This document shows positions 14,201-25,700 of a stretch of 64,000 bases of DNA, piece after piece (position 1 is the stretch's first letter; each line of letters begins with the position of its first letter). The notes below the pieces were generated by a model. The model saw nothing but the letters and a program-made list of their open reading frames with translations, was not told the DNA's origin and made no database searches. The DNA is taken from positions 112,256 to 176,255 of the forward strand of contig SJOL01004383.1 in NCBI GenBank assembly GCA_004794785.1, read 5' to 3'. Source of the DNA: Opisthorchis felineus. Lineage: Eukaryota > Platyhelminthes > Trematoda > Opisthorchiida > Opisthorchiidae. The position numbers and the translations under genes are program-made.

Positions 14201-16209
14201 TGGGAGCGTCGTTCAACATTGGCAGATGTGCAAGTTCACGCCAGATAAGTTAACGGCCACAACCCACTAATTTCCTAACGACCAGCAGGCCTAGTGATGA
14301 TTTGGGTAATTCTAAGCACTCGAAGTTTTTTTACGATGGTAGCCGCCACCAAAAGCGATTCAATTCACTTAGGGAATCACAAGTGCTACGATGACCAAGT
14401 TGATGAAATTTTCTTTAAGTGACTTCATCCGAGGAAATCATCGTCGAACTTGGCACAGTGTCAAACAGCTCAGAAAATTCGGTTCATGCCTGGTGGTGGG
14501 TCAACAGATCTGAGCATGTCAGAACATATTGCGAGGGAATTCCAGCAGGTACTGTTTGAATGCCGTCAATGACTGGTGTCAAAGTTAAGTGAGCAGAAAT
14601 GCGAGCGACCTCTGTATACAGGTTAAGCATGTTCGGCTCTTCAGAAGGCAAGCTTGAAGTGGAATATTGGCGGGCAAATGAGCGGGCACAGACCAACATT
14701 AATTTGTATCAGCCGTTGAGGAGAACACTTCTGCTACACTAGTCTGACCCTCTTCAGGTGTGCCGAGGGGTATCATGATATTAATACATCTCCACTCCGT
14801 TTGAAACCGCTAAGGATTCCTCGGCAAAATGGATGCATGATTGGTCCTGTGGCTGAAACGGATTGGTTCAAACTCGGCGTCGTCCCACCATGCGAAGGTC
14901 CAGCGGTCCGCAGCTTTTTATAGTCCCGGGAATGACCGGTGCTTCCGTGGCGATCACCACGCAATTACTGACCCATCCTAGATTTCTGTCTCACATAAAA
15001 TTTCCGAAAATTGTCAAAATTGAACTGGCGAAGTAATGAAAACTGACCAGGGATGGGCAACACACTGGGTTTCAAAATTCCTCAAAGGCACTTTGGAGCC
15101 ATCGGTCACCACGGGATTGGATTTTCATAAACAATTACCTTTTGACCTGGGCTTACACGGAGGAACGTGCATTTTGTTTGGTTATTAAATTCGTAATGGG
15201 AAACCTAAACTTTGTGTGCCTTGAAGAAGCGTATGCGGAAGGAGGTTAAGTCGATTTTTTAGCAGCACTGAAAAGTTTTCTCATTGACAAACAACCGGCA
15301 GTCTGGAAACCTGTAATTTCAGGGAGACGGCCACAGACTTCCTCCTATGCGTCCCTGGGCACAATGCCTTCTTCAGCCGAAGGGTAGAATACCTTCCATT
15401 CGCCACGGTCAGTTTTTAAATACGACAGTAGTTTCAGATTTTACGAAGAAATAATTTAGTATGGCCACTGCATTTTTCACTGCTTTACCTTAGTTACTCT
15501 ACAGGCCCATTTAAAATTGGCATGAAAATCAACTTCAAGACTCTCCTTGAAGCGCGGAGCCGGTGGGTGTTAAAGAACCATAATATTTCGCCATTTCTGT
15601 ACCATAGCATAATTTAGATTCTTCCCTGACACAGACGCTGAAGCTGCTACCAAAAACCAGTTTAAAAGCATGTTAATTCCTCCTGAATATCTTCTTCCAC
15701 CGGAGGCACTTTGTGACAAGTTCGAACTCGATTTCTCAGTTGTCCCTCCTGTCCCATAGCCTTAAATGTATAAGCTAGAGAGCCGATAGCCTGTTACGCT
15801 CACTAAGCACGAATGTCTCTTCTGAAACGTGGACACTTCTGGTTTATTTCGGGTTAATTCACGAAAATCTTATATTTGTGGCGAGGGTGACAGTTTGCCG
15901 GCAGTTTCAGTGGTTCGACCTATCGTTGAAAAAGGTGAATGTGATTGCCGTGGCCACTGCTCCTTGAAGTCAACTGCCTCTTTATTTTCCCGGGATGTTT
16001 ATCGCCCAGTATCAAATGGCGCGGCTAAGCTGGGCAAGTCGCCATCGGGGCGTAAAATACATAAGAATGCAAGGAAAGCTTAGCTTGACGACAGGCCACT
16101 ATTTGACATCGTAGAATGTCTCTCACAAAACTTTCATTTAGTTTATATTCAATTCAAGGTAGATGTCCTTCTGGTACAATTCCAAGGCAGCTATCCGCCA
16201 GTTGTCCTC
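8255..16209. other. Long stretch without a recognised gene or element
   Basis: Open frames reach about 115 codons (for example 12351-12732 on both strands, and 13602-13949), but I recognise no domain, and no pair of exons joins convincingly. I see no RT motif, tRNA-like box or tandem array. It may be intergenic sequence or very old repeats. Confidence 0.4.
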
Positions 16210-17337
16210 AAACGCACTTCGAGGTTACCTATTCCTTCCTTCCCCCTTTTCTCAAGCTTCAAACTTCGGCTGTAGTTGCGCAAACGCCCCGCACGACTGT
16301 TATTCATTCGATCTGGCTTGTCCGCGTTCTACATCCACATGGTTCCCATACTGGATAGAAAATTTCCGTGCCTCCGCATCGGCCTGATTCTATCTGTGTC
16401 AGTCTCTCCGTCTAACCCATATCCAGCTGCCACGAATATGCGTATCCTCTGTCCGATTGCGGCATCCTTGATGACCGTTACGGGGTTGTCCTGGAACCGA
16501 AGTACGTCAGTGCAATGATGGCATGGCACTGCAGTACCCAGTGTGATGGCACTCCCGCAACTATTTTCTTCGAAATCTCGACCGCGTCCCCCCGCTCAAT
16601 CGAGTTTGTGATCACAACGGCAACCAAATTCATCACTTGGCCCCAACCGACTCATTCTAAACGCTGAACCTATCGTTCGGTTTTAACCAACGAAGCTCCC
16701 TGCCGCAATTTGCCTCTTCCACAAGATCAGTTTCATTCATGGCGTTTGTTTGGCCCCAATGCGCTAGCACTATCTCCCCATCAAAACTATACATTACAGC
16801 TGACTTCCCTACAACAGTGATACCGGTGAGTCTACTCAGTTTCAATTTAAACCATATTTTTGGAAACAAAACTTGCCATGTATCTACAAATCAGATCCCT
16901 CAATCTTCACCTCCATTTTTGCTTTTTTTGACCCTAGCCATTCACTCGACCGCCCAAGGCCACTCATGGCCAGCAACGGTTTTCAGTTTTAGTTCAGGTC
17001 AGGTGGCTCAGCTTTGAACTAGTCGTACCTCACACTCATTGCCCTCGTCTTTTCTCCGCTTCTACATCTGTGGTGACTTTTCACGCAATAAACATGCCCG
17101 TTGTGTTGTCGTCTGCTGCGATCTGTTTGTAACGACTCACTCATGCCTCCATCAGCACGCTCTCTATGTATCGGGAAATGAAACCTATTATTATTATATC
17201 GTATTATGCCCACCGGTTATGACGCTACCCCTTTTCTACGCAGTCCCCTGTCCTCACAACCCTTCAGTCATACTTTCATTTTGACTGTAATATTATGATC
17301 ATGCCTGACGGTATGCCACCCACCAGTTGGGAATAAA

Positions 17338-17372
<35 letters not shown>
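16210..17372 (+). repeat. Retroelement 3' end with (TTA)n tail, copy 2
   Basis: The plus strand matches the minus strand of 3111-4062 over most of its length, including the final block GATCATGCCT followed by an AATAA-A-CATTATT junction into a pure (TTA)n run at 17340-17372. The copies have diverged with indels. No RT is visible upstream, so this copy is 5' truncated. The microsatellite tail and 5' truncation fit target-primed reverse transcription of a LINE or a LINE-mobilised element. Confidence 0.65.
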
Positions 17373-17374
<2 letters not shown>

Positions 17375-18690
17375 TCGATTGCAGAACGTTAGTTCTGAAA
17401 AAACGGAGGATTTTAGCAACCCTTGAGCGTCCGTGCGTGTCCACCGCTAAACATTCTTGAGCCCCTCTATTGCTGGTGTAGTGGTCTGGGTACCCAAAAA
17501 GCTACTTTACCAGGAGTAAGTGGCAAAGAAATAAATATAAGTACTCTGAATTGAGTATACAATAATAAAAAGGGTCGAATGGAACAGACTCACTAAAATT
17601 GTTCTCTTTAAAATAGGTCGTCGTTGGCCCAGGTCAGTGAATAAATAATAATCCGATCGTGGGTGTCCAGGGGTCTTCTTTCGGACAGCTCTCACACACG
17701 ATAAACTCCGAAGACAGTCTGAAATGTTTTGATACCAGAGTTGGCACGTAATGCTCGCGAATGACCGCTGTAAGCGCGAGCGAAATGAGAAGAGAAATTC
17801 GGAGCAAGTGACCATGCCTGTATTGTATGTAAATTGTAAAAATGCGCGTTTTTGTGGTTTTGCGTATTCAAACAAAAAACGTTTATGCGACAGACGAAAT
17901 ACGTAACCTTATGATGAAAGAAAAAGAAAGGTACAAAACACCACAATGGTCATTGCCATCCTAGGAGAATTACTCTTTTTTAGACCTAGGTACCGCGATA
18001 TTTTTGTCTTCAAAAAGGCTTGCCATTAGATTTTGTGACCTTAGTCCCACTGTTGTCATCCAGTGAGCTAAAGCGCTTTCGTTCCCAGGATCCTCACTTT
18101 CGTCCTTTTCTGACATCCTGACAGCCTGCACAGTGGGAGTTCGCACTTCTACCAGGAAGTCGAACAAGATACGAAAACCCATTCCATGATCCCAGTATAT
18201 CTTATATGGGTCCAGCAATAATTGTATGTACCTAGGAACATACTTTTGTTTGGATATGGACCACGAGATCTCACACGTATGTCAAGAGTGCTGGAGACCA
18301 CCTAATCAGCCAATCAGAATCCGGTTTTCCGCAACGCAGTTGTTCCTTGCTTGTCACTTGTTGATTACCTCATGGTTGATCGTGATGAGGAGCAGCTTAA
18401 GCGCCTCATTAAACGCGCGAAAGTGAGTGGTGGTGCACGTTCATTTGTAAATTACCGGTATAAAGAGTAATAATACAGCTCACTTGCGTAACGGCGTTGG
18501 TGAGGATTCGGCGCGGGTCCGCGCGCTTTCTGCTGGGCCTGCCCCAGCAGCACAACACGGTCATCCGACAGTTGAAGTCGGTTATTGTAGCTCTCACCCA
18601 ATCATCATGAAGTTTTGTTGCTACATCTATTCATAGTACTCTTATCGTATACGCTTATGAGGAAAAGCTCTGGAGCTAGGGCACAGCTAA
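17373..18690. other. Stretch with no recognised gene
   Basis: It separates the (TTA)n-tailed element from the decayed LINE at 18.69 kb. Overlapping minus-strand frames at 17507-17946 and 17970-18218 are open for 80-120 codons but match no family I know. Confidence 0.4.
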
Positions 18691-21265
18691 AACAACTACC
18701 GACGCATGTAAAGTAATCCATAACTTCCAGTGGCTCTCCTTGAGATGCAAGGGGAATGTTCAGAGACTGTAAGTCCTAAGGCATGAATTTTCACTTTGAA
18801 GGTGCAATGCACATGTCGAAGGATGTTATGGCGGTGGTCGGTCTATTCAACAGGGCTTGTGCTTCGTCTTCGTTTTCAACGATGAGGACGATATCATATG
18901 TTATCAGAGGATATCCTCTGTGACCGTAAAATGCGGTTATTTTGCGGTTACGTATACGGTGAACAGCCGTTATAACGCGGTTAAATAGCAGTCTAATAGC
19001 ACCGAACTACGGTTATATGGTGGTTATTTCACCGTTAATGAATGTCGAAATGCGGTTAAATGATGGTTATATAACGGCAAACACGGTTAGTTGACGGTTA
19101 TCAGTCGGTTATACAACATACAAATGTGGTTCACACTCGGTTATTTAACCTCCAGATAACCACAAAAACGGTAACATGGCGGTTCTGATGGTGCAAATAG
19201 CCACCAACTGACCATACTAAGTGGTTATTAGACGGTTATATAACCGTCATATAACCGGAAAACTCGTTTTTTTTGACTGCGTGTGCTGCTAGGGTTGTCG
19301 TCTGCACACTTCAGATTGACAAGGTTCTCACAAGTAAATAGTTGAACACCAGGGGTTTGAAGACCTTCCAGCGTTCACCTCATTATTAAATCGACAACGA
19401 AGTTGAACAAGAACGGAGGGAATGGGCATCCTTGTCGGATATCACTTTTTATAGAGAAGCTGTTAGATAGCTCACCATACACATTCACGCCCTGAAGTAT
19501 GTGAATATAGGGATCTGATTATGTTCATAAACTTCTGCGGCACACCCTGTTGAGCTAGTGTGGTTAGGAACACTGATCGAAAGAATCGAACGCACACCTG
19601 AAGTCAAGGAATACCAAGTTTGTGGGTCCTTTATACATGGCGTTGCTTTAACACCTGACGGAGTGTGAAGACGTGGTCGACGCAGCGTCTACCCTGTCGA
19701 AATTCCACTTGATGCTCACGGGTCAAAGATTCGCGTGCCGCCGTAAGACGCCGAAGTATCAGTGACGCCAGAAGCCTTGTCACAACAGCGGTCAATCTGA
19801 CACCTCTATGGTTACTACATTCACTGAGTACTCTTTTTGAAAATGGACACCATTATCGACTCACTCCAGTTATATAGGACGGTTTCTTTCTCTCAGATGG
19901 ACCCAAATATACTAGACAAACACTAGCTGGGGAATTCACCGCCGTTCTTAAACAGAACGGGTGGAGGGTCATCAGGACCAGAATCACGATGACACTGGAG
20001 TAGAGATGTACACTCGGTTACTTCTGAGGCTGAAGGTGGCTACATGTTCACAGTCCACCTTTCTGTTAAAGGCCAGGATTCCGGATTTGAGGTAGAAGGT
20101 AGCCAACTGAATTGCTGTTCGAAGGAATGCGCCCAGCAGTCCAAACATTCTCCCTTGCTGGGTATCAGAGAGCCATTTTTCTTCTCGATGGTTTCGCTGA
20201 CGAGAGGCCTCCGATGACAATTTGAACGAATCAAGTGTAGTAGCTTGTGGATGTTTCCAAAATTTTTCGCTTCTTCCATTCCTTCGGCCTTTCGAGTCCA
20301 CCAAGCTTCTCGGTGTGCGCGGACATCCAGTTTCATCTGGCGTCGGGTTGAGTTGTGGTTGTGGCCATGTGTATATATCGTCGAGCCTCCAGCAAGGCCA
20401 TAGTTCTATCAGAGATCCAATGTTTGGATGAAATTGGCTGTGTTTTACCGCAAACGGAAGTTCCGGCTTTGAGTATGTTTGGATATGTTTTCAGTGGCCG
20501 TCAATATCCGACGTCGGACCATTGGACAGGCGTTCTGGGAGCCGGCTCTGTTTTTATTTCTGGGTCCACTAGCTTCCAAATGGCTAAGCGAGCTGTGAGA
20601 AGAAGAGGCAGGCGGTGATCGACCCTCGCCGCCGGTAACTGATGATGATATGGTATATTTGGCTTCGGAACTGCTCCCTTGGTGGGTATGACGTTATCAA
20701 GCGAATTCCGCTGTTCCGGATATTGGCACTGCAAAGCAATTGCCTGTGGTAGGCATACATCTGAAGCAGATGATCTCCGTTGTCCGTGCGTCTGGTGTCT
20801 AATCCAAGACGACCACCCGATCGGGCCTCAGAAGCACTTAGTCTACCTAACTGAGCGTTCATGTCAGTAGCAACCGCAATAACAAGCTTTTTGTTCATTG
20901 TCAAAGAGCACTTAGAGCACCATAGCAACTGTCTGACATATTCAGAGCTAGAGACGGTTGGGGCTCAAGTAGACAACAAACAAGCGTTGCCAAACGAACC
21001 ATATAGAGGTGACAACCAGCAGGTATCCAGTCAAGTAAAGACGCTTCCTCTCTCGATAGACCGATACAATACCCGCGCTGGCATGTCCAGCCGCGGGTCT
21101 CTGCATCACCAGAAGTGCACAGCCGGAACCTGGCAGAGAGCGAGGGGCAGTCAGTACTTGCGACCTGTATCCTCGATTCTGACTGACGGCACACATCCTT
21201 TCTGAGAATCCCGTTTACGATAGATAGCCGCTTGTTTTCCTGCTTGCTTCTTTGTGTGAACATTG
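18691..21265 (-). pseudogene. RTE-type LINE, decayed, split by a 0.4-kb insertion
   Basis: Minus-strand reading starts with an apurinic-endonuclease-like N-terminus at about 21.2-20.6 kb (CTSGDAETRGWT, then DMNAQLGRLSASEARSGG and LGLDTRRTDNGD, as in RTE endonucleases). A linker follows at 20.0-20.5 kb. The reverse transcriptase runs from about 19.98 kb (GPDDPPPVLFKNGGE) through EHQVEFRQGRRCVDHVFTLR, VFLDF-x-CAFDS and IRQGCPFPPFLFNFV. The catalytic motif reads C-A-D-D at 19297-19308, then the frame is lost in inserted sequence, and homology resumes at about 18895 with DIVLIVENEDEAQ. The element ends without its usual C-terminus. Many stops and frameshifts: inactive. Confidence 0.8.
18896..19296. 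mobile_element. 0.4-kb insert with helically phased GGTTA motifs inside the LINE RT
   Basis: The insert lies between the two halves of the LINE's YADD catalytic motif. It contains 13 GGTTA pentamers on the plus strand, most inside CGGTTAT, plus near-matches (GGTTC, GGTAA, GGTGA, CGTTA). Start positions include 18935, 18946, 18979, 19011, 19022, 19054, 19065, 19085, 19096, 19107, 19139, 19223 and 19234; nearly all spacings are 11, 21, 32 or 42 bp, multiples of about 10.5 bp. One end holds a perfect 16-bp palindrome (18905-18920). No open frame. Motifs repeated in this way resemble subterminal transposase-binding repeats of non-autonomous DNA transposons, or a decayed 10-11-bp minisatellite. 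Clear terminal inverted repeats or a target duplication were not found. Confidence 0.6.
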
Positions 21266-21562
21266 AAGACAGCTAAGTAGACTGGCTTTCTGTGTTCGAA
21301 ACACTTCGAAGTGTTTATGGTTGTCACTGAAGTCAGACACACAGACGCTGCAGCTGGGTGTGATGCTTTGTGAATAAGGTGGTCAGTCCTAGTGCTGAGA
21401 CATGCGGGAGTGTTCAAATTGGAGTGTGGTAGGGTAGAAGAGGTAATACGTGAAAGTTTTAGAAGGGAGGCGTCAGAAGTAGCATGTTTGCCTACCCGCC
21501 CTGTTGTATGCAGCAAGAAAGGACACCCGGATGGTGACACCACGCGACGGCCGGTGTGGCAT

Positions 21563-21752
21563 GAAAAAAAAATCGTTCAGCTGTAACATCTTTTCGGTGC
21601 CTAGCTGCCATGCCACCCAGAGGAAGCACGAGGGCTGGGATACTGCCAGCTTGCCCAAGCCTAGACAGGAGAAGTCGAGAGGTAGAGGTCGGGTTCGAAC
21701 CACGGACCTTCCGGTCAGTAATTTCGCGCTCTAACCACTGAGCCACTGGCAT
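21563..21752 (-). mobile_element. tRNA-derived SINE, family A
   Basis: On the minus strand the element opens with TGGCTCAGTGGTTAGAGCG, an A-box-like segment with the spacing of a tRNA D-arm, and has a perfect B box GGTTCGAACCC at 21691-21701. A body of about 110 bp follows, ending at a run of T (seen as nine A on plus, near 21563-21571). The tRNA part lacks a foldable acceptor stem, so it is a SINE and not a tRNA gene. Its chance translation ([18 protein letters not shown]) is the kind of spurious peptide I associate with trematode gene sets; that link is from memory and unverified. Confidence 0.8.
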
Positions 21753-22089
21753 GAGAGTATTGTTAGTCGTGAGTGTCATGGTTTTACGTGGGCTGGGATA
21801 CTGGCATGGCACCCAGACCCAGACAGGAGGGCGATCAAACCTTCGGGTTAAAAGCCTGACCACAAGGCAGCCTTGTTTGGCGGGAAATGCAAGCGGATTT
21901 TTGTTGAACAAGTCGCCACATTTGTTCCATCCCCGATCCCGAAGAGCCGGGAGACTGTGTTGTTCAGACTTCTAATCGTTGACCAACTTGGTATGTGAAA
22001 CTCTGTGTCGCACGAACACCACCAAGTATAGTTTAGTGGGTCACGGAGGCACACAAACCGTCACACCACGGTAAGGTCCAGGCTCTTCA

Positions 22090-22735
22090 TGACGGCCGCT
22101 AAGGCGCTTCCGGCCTTGGAGCTGGGTTCAATCCCCACACTGTGGACACCATGGTTTTGGGGTCTTTTATGCGTGTTTCGGAGGTACAGCATGCATCGGG
22201 GGGGGGGCAAGATCTCAGCAAGGAACGCAATCTGTCCAATTTGACGGAGAGTGCGGACATTGAAGGGTGTAACATGGATCAGTTGTTTTGAGTTTAGTAG
22301 GGAATTCTGCCTTATTTTTCCGGTAATAGTTCAGATAAGGAGCATTGGTTGAGGTGCTTACATGGGTTGACTGTAGTGCATCGATCTATCGGTGGGGAGG
22401 GGTTGTGGGTGACGGCCGATGAACGAAGAGTTGGAAGGGCGAATGATGCTTCTTGCTTGCCCAGGTCGAAGATTAGGGTTTGGCTGACGTCCCCGTTGTT
22501 GGGCCTTTGACATAAAAGTCTGAGCAGCACCAGACCCTGGTCTTAAAAGTCTGACCGTACTGAGTATGGCGCTGGTGGTCACGGTCAACTGTTGTGCGAC
22601 TGCAGTGCGCAGTGTGTGTAGTACGATTTCTCACAGCACGGGGACTCATTGTGTTTCGTCAAGCTACTACCCGCTGGCCTTCCTGGTATGGGTGGAACTT
22701 GGGGAACTGAGTTCCAGCCTGCGTAACCCTCAGGA
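22090..22735 (-). repeat. 5' fragment of a second RTE LINE (UTR and start of endonuclease)
   Basis: This block matches the 5' region of the neighbouring LINE (about 25.67-26.95 kb) in the same orientation, with a shared order of segments: GCCTTGGAGCTG, a TGCATCG / CTCAGCAAG block, GTGGATCAG-type sequence, GAACGAAGAGTTG, GAGCAGCACCAGACC, CGGTCACGGTCAAC and GGAACTGAGTTCCAGCC. It stops about 55 bp from the 3' end of that LINE, so the two copies lie head to tail. The fragment carries no RT. Confidence 0.7.
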
Positions 22736-22789
22736 CGATTGAAAGCTCTAGTCAGAGTTATTCGGAGTGTCGGAAACCTAACGGTGGAC

Positions 22790-25700
22790 AGGATGTCTAT
22801 TTATATTCTATCAGCTATAAACCGTGTGTCATAGGCACAATGTTTCCAGCTGCTACAGTTTCGATCACTGGAAAGTGGGATAGTATGGGACACAGCCAAG
22901 CCTTGGAGGCGATCGTTAATTTGGTGAGTTCGGGGACTGGATAGCTACGCACTGAAAGCGATAACGTTGATGCGTGAGCGCCATTGACTGCGCGATTGGG
23001 CCATTTATGCCAGTGTCATTAGCGATTGGTGAGTTGAGTCCCGAGGCCCCTATCCAGGGAGGCGGCAGGTGTCGACCCTACTAAGTTTACTGGTTAGTGT
23101 TTTCACACTTCGTTGCCAGGTCATACACTGTCCACCTCTCGGACGCTTCCACTCGCCGCATTGCTGGCCGAACAAAGCTCTGCGAGGCAGACGGTCTTCT
23201 GGCGTGTGGAATACATCTCCTAACCAGGGTAACTTATGAAGCGTGAGTAATTCATCTATCGCGGGTGTGTTACTTCTTCTTAGGACCATGTGGCATACCT
23301 TAGCATTATTAATCCGATGCTCCTACCAGACCCGACCAATGATTCTGAGACACCGATGGTCAGACACTGACATCTTTCGTATGTCCTCTGCGCGTAGAGG
23401 CCACGTCTCTTATCCGTGAAGCAGTATGGGTCACAACACTGCGGTGTAAACTCTGCCCTTGACAGGCAAACGCACGTCACGTCGGCGCCATAGGTATCGA
23501 AGGTTGTCAAAAGCTGTCCTGGCTTTCCCGATTCGAGAAATAATCTCATATTCAGCCACTCCACCGGAACTTATACAGCTGCCAAGGTAAACATTTATCT
23601 ACCACATCGATTGGCTCGTCTGCAAGCATGAGGTTTGGGTTTGACCAAACCCAGTCTTGTAGCAACACTTTACGCTTTGCAGGTGTGAAGCGCACGCCAA
23701 ACCGTGCGGCAGAGTTATTTAGGTTATTTAAAATGGTTTGCATTTTTGAAGGATCTGAGCGTGGGAGAGCGATATCGCCCGCATACTCAATGTCTGTGAG
23801 CGCACGTCTTGAGAGCATTTCGACCCCCGAGGTTTCAGAAGCAAGCAGAAGAGCCTCAAGCAGTCCATCTGCACCAAAGTTGTGGAGGAACTGTGAGAGA
23901 GGTCAGCCTTGTTTTACACCACTTGACGTGGTGAACTCAGGCAAAGATGTGCCGTATACTCATACGCGCTCACAGGAGTTCGCATACAGTGCCCTCATAA
24001 GGGAATAAATTTGGAAGTGACACCTTTGATCGCCAGACGCTGCCAAGATTTCTCATGATTGACAGAGTCAAAAGTAGATTTAAGATCAAGAACAACGAAG
24101 GAGTGGTGCTGTTCAGGAATTCTGTCTCAACATAATTGTATGGTCGATGCATCCTCGGCGAGGGTGACCCCAGCTTGATTCTCGCGAATCTGTCTCTCCC
24201 GATAATGGACTAACCTACACAAAATAATGCCAGAGAGCACCTTAGATGCGACGGATAGCAGGTTGATGCCACGGTGTTTTTCGCTTGACGTTCTTGCGCC
24301 CTTTTTGAAGACTGGGATGACTGTCGAGGAGCTCCATTCGGCTGGTATTTTGTTTTCTTTCCGAATATGCAATGTTTGACTGTTTAGCAGCACGTCTCCA
24401 CCTTCTCTGGAGAGTGCGGGGTGAAGATCATCCGGGCCAGGTGCCTTATCGTGCTTGAGGATTGATATCTCACGTTGGATTTCTGTTTTTGGTGGTGAGC
24501 TTGTGTTGATGTCCCATTCAGGCCCGCTGAGTTCTTCCAGCGGTTGTGCTGAAGGAGACCACCTGAACTGTTCTTTGAAGTGTTCAGCCCATCACTCAAG
24601 ACGACGATTGCGGGAGTGAATTGTTCCGTCTTTTTCGCATATTGTTTAAGTGATACCTGCCTTCTTTTGACCGGTTGGTCGAATCAGCTAGAAGAGGGCG
24701 CGGCTGTTGCCTGCAGGGAAAGCCTTCTCCATTTCCTGGGCCTTCGAAATCCACCAGCGCTCTCTGTCATTCTTCAAGCTCCTGATTTTCCGGTGTTTGA
24801 GGGATCTGCGTGCGCCATCAAAGTTGCCAGTTGCTGGTATGGCCTTTCTGGCCTCAATAAGATCTGCTGATCTCGACGATATCCAGTGTTCATTTGGTTG
24901 AGCCACATGGCTTGGACAGAGAGTTCTGAAAGCTGATAGCATAGCTTCTTTAACCCGCTTCTATCCATCCTCCAACTAGTCTTCGCCATATACATCACTG
25001 TGCGCTTCCAGTAACTTTTTACCCAGCTCAGTTCGATACTCTTCAGCTACTGAAACTCGTCGAAGTTGATGAATGGAACTGCTCTGCTTTCGCACGGGTA
25101 ATGCTGACGGAATTAGAAGTGATAGCCGGACCCGCACAATGGCATGATCAGAGTCAAGCTGCGTACCCCAGAAGGAACGGCAATCATTAATTGACGCTCC
25201 CCATGATGATGCTCCTCATCGGTAACTGATTGCCCCTGGTCTAATTGGGTCCACGACTCTCTTGCGCTTGGTGGCCTCCAAGTAACTCGATGTAAGCGTG
25301 TGTGTCGGAAGTTTGTACCGGCCAGTAACAGACGATAATCTGCACACAACTGAATCAGTCGCTCCCCATTACCCGTACGCTGGGCATCAACTCCAAATCT
25401 ACCACCCAGTCGCGCTTCTTCCGGATTTATTTGTCCAACTTGAGCATTCATATCACCCGCTAGGAGTACAACATCCATTTTTTTGCTGACCGAAGCAGTC
25501 ATGACAGATCTTGATAAAAACTGTCCTCAGTCTCAGAACTGCTCTCTGTCGGGGCGTATGCCGATACGACAAGTAAGCACCGCTTACCGCACTGACCTGC
25601 ATTGATTTTGATTGAGCCAGACAACCGCACAGCACAAGGACGACCGTTTACTGGGATCCAGTTCAGTGAGGCGATTTCAGCCTTGGAGCTGAGTGCAACT

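Noticed and set aside
18934..19240. CRISPR-like array at the GGTTA repeats
   Set aside because: Repeats are 5-8 bases at 11-bp multiples in a eukaryotic LINE, without spacer/repeat structure.
21691..21752. A tRNA gene with a perfect B box
   Set aside because: No cloverleaf acceptor stem, and the sequence runs on into a SINE body with a T tail.
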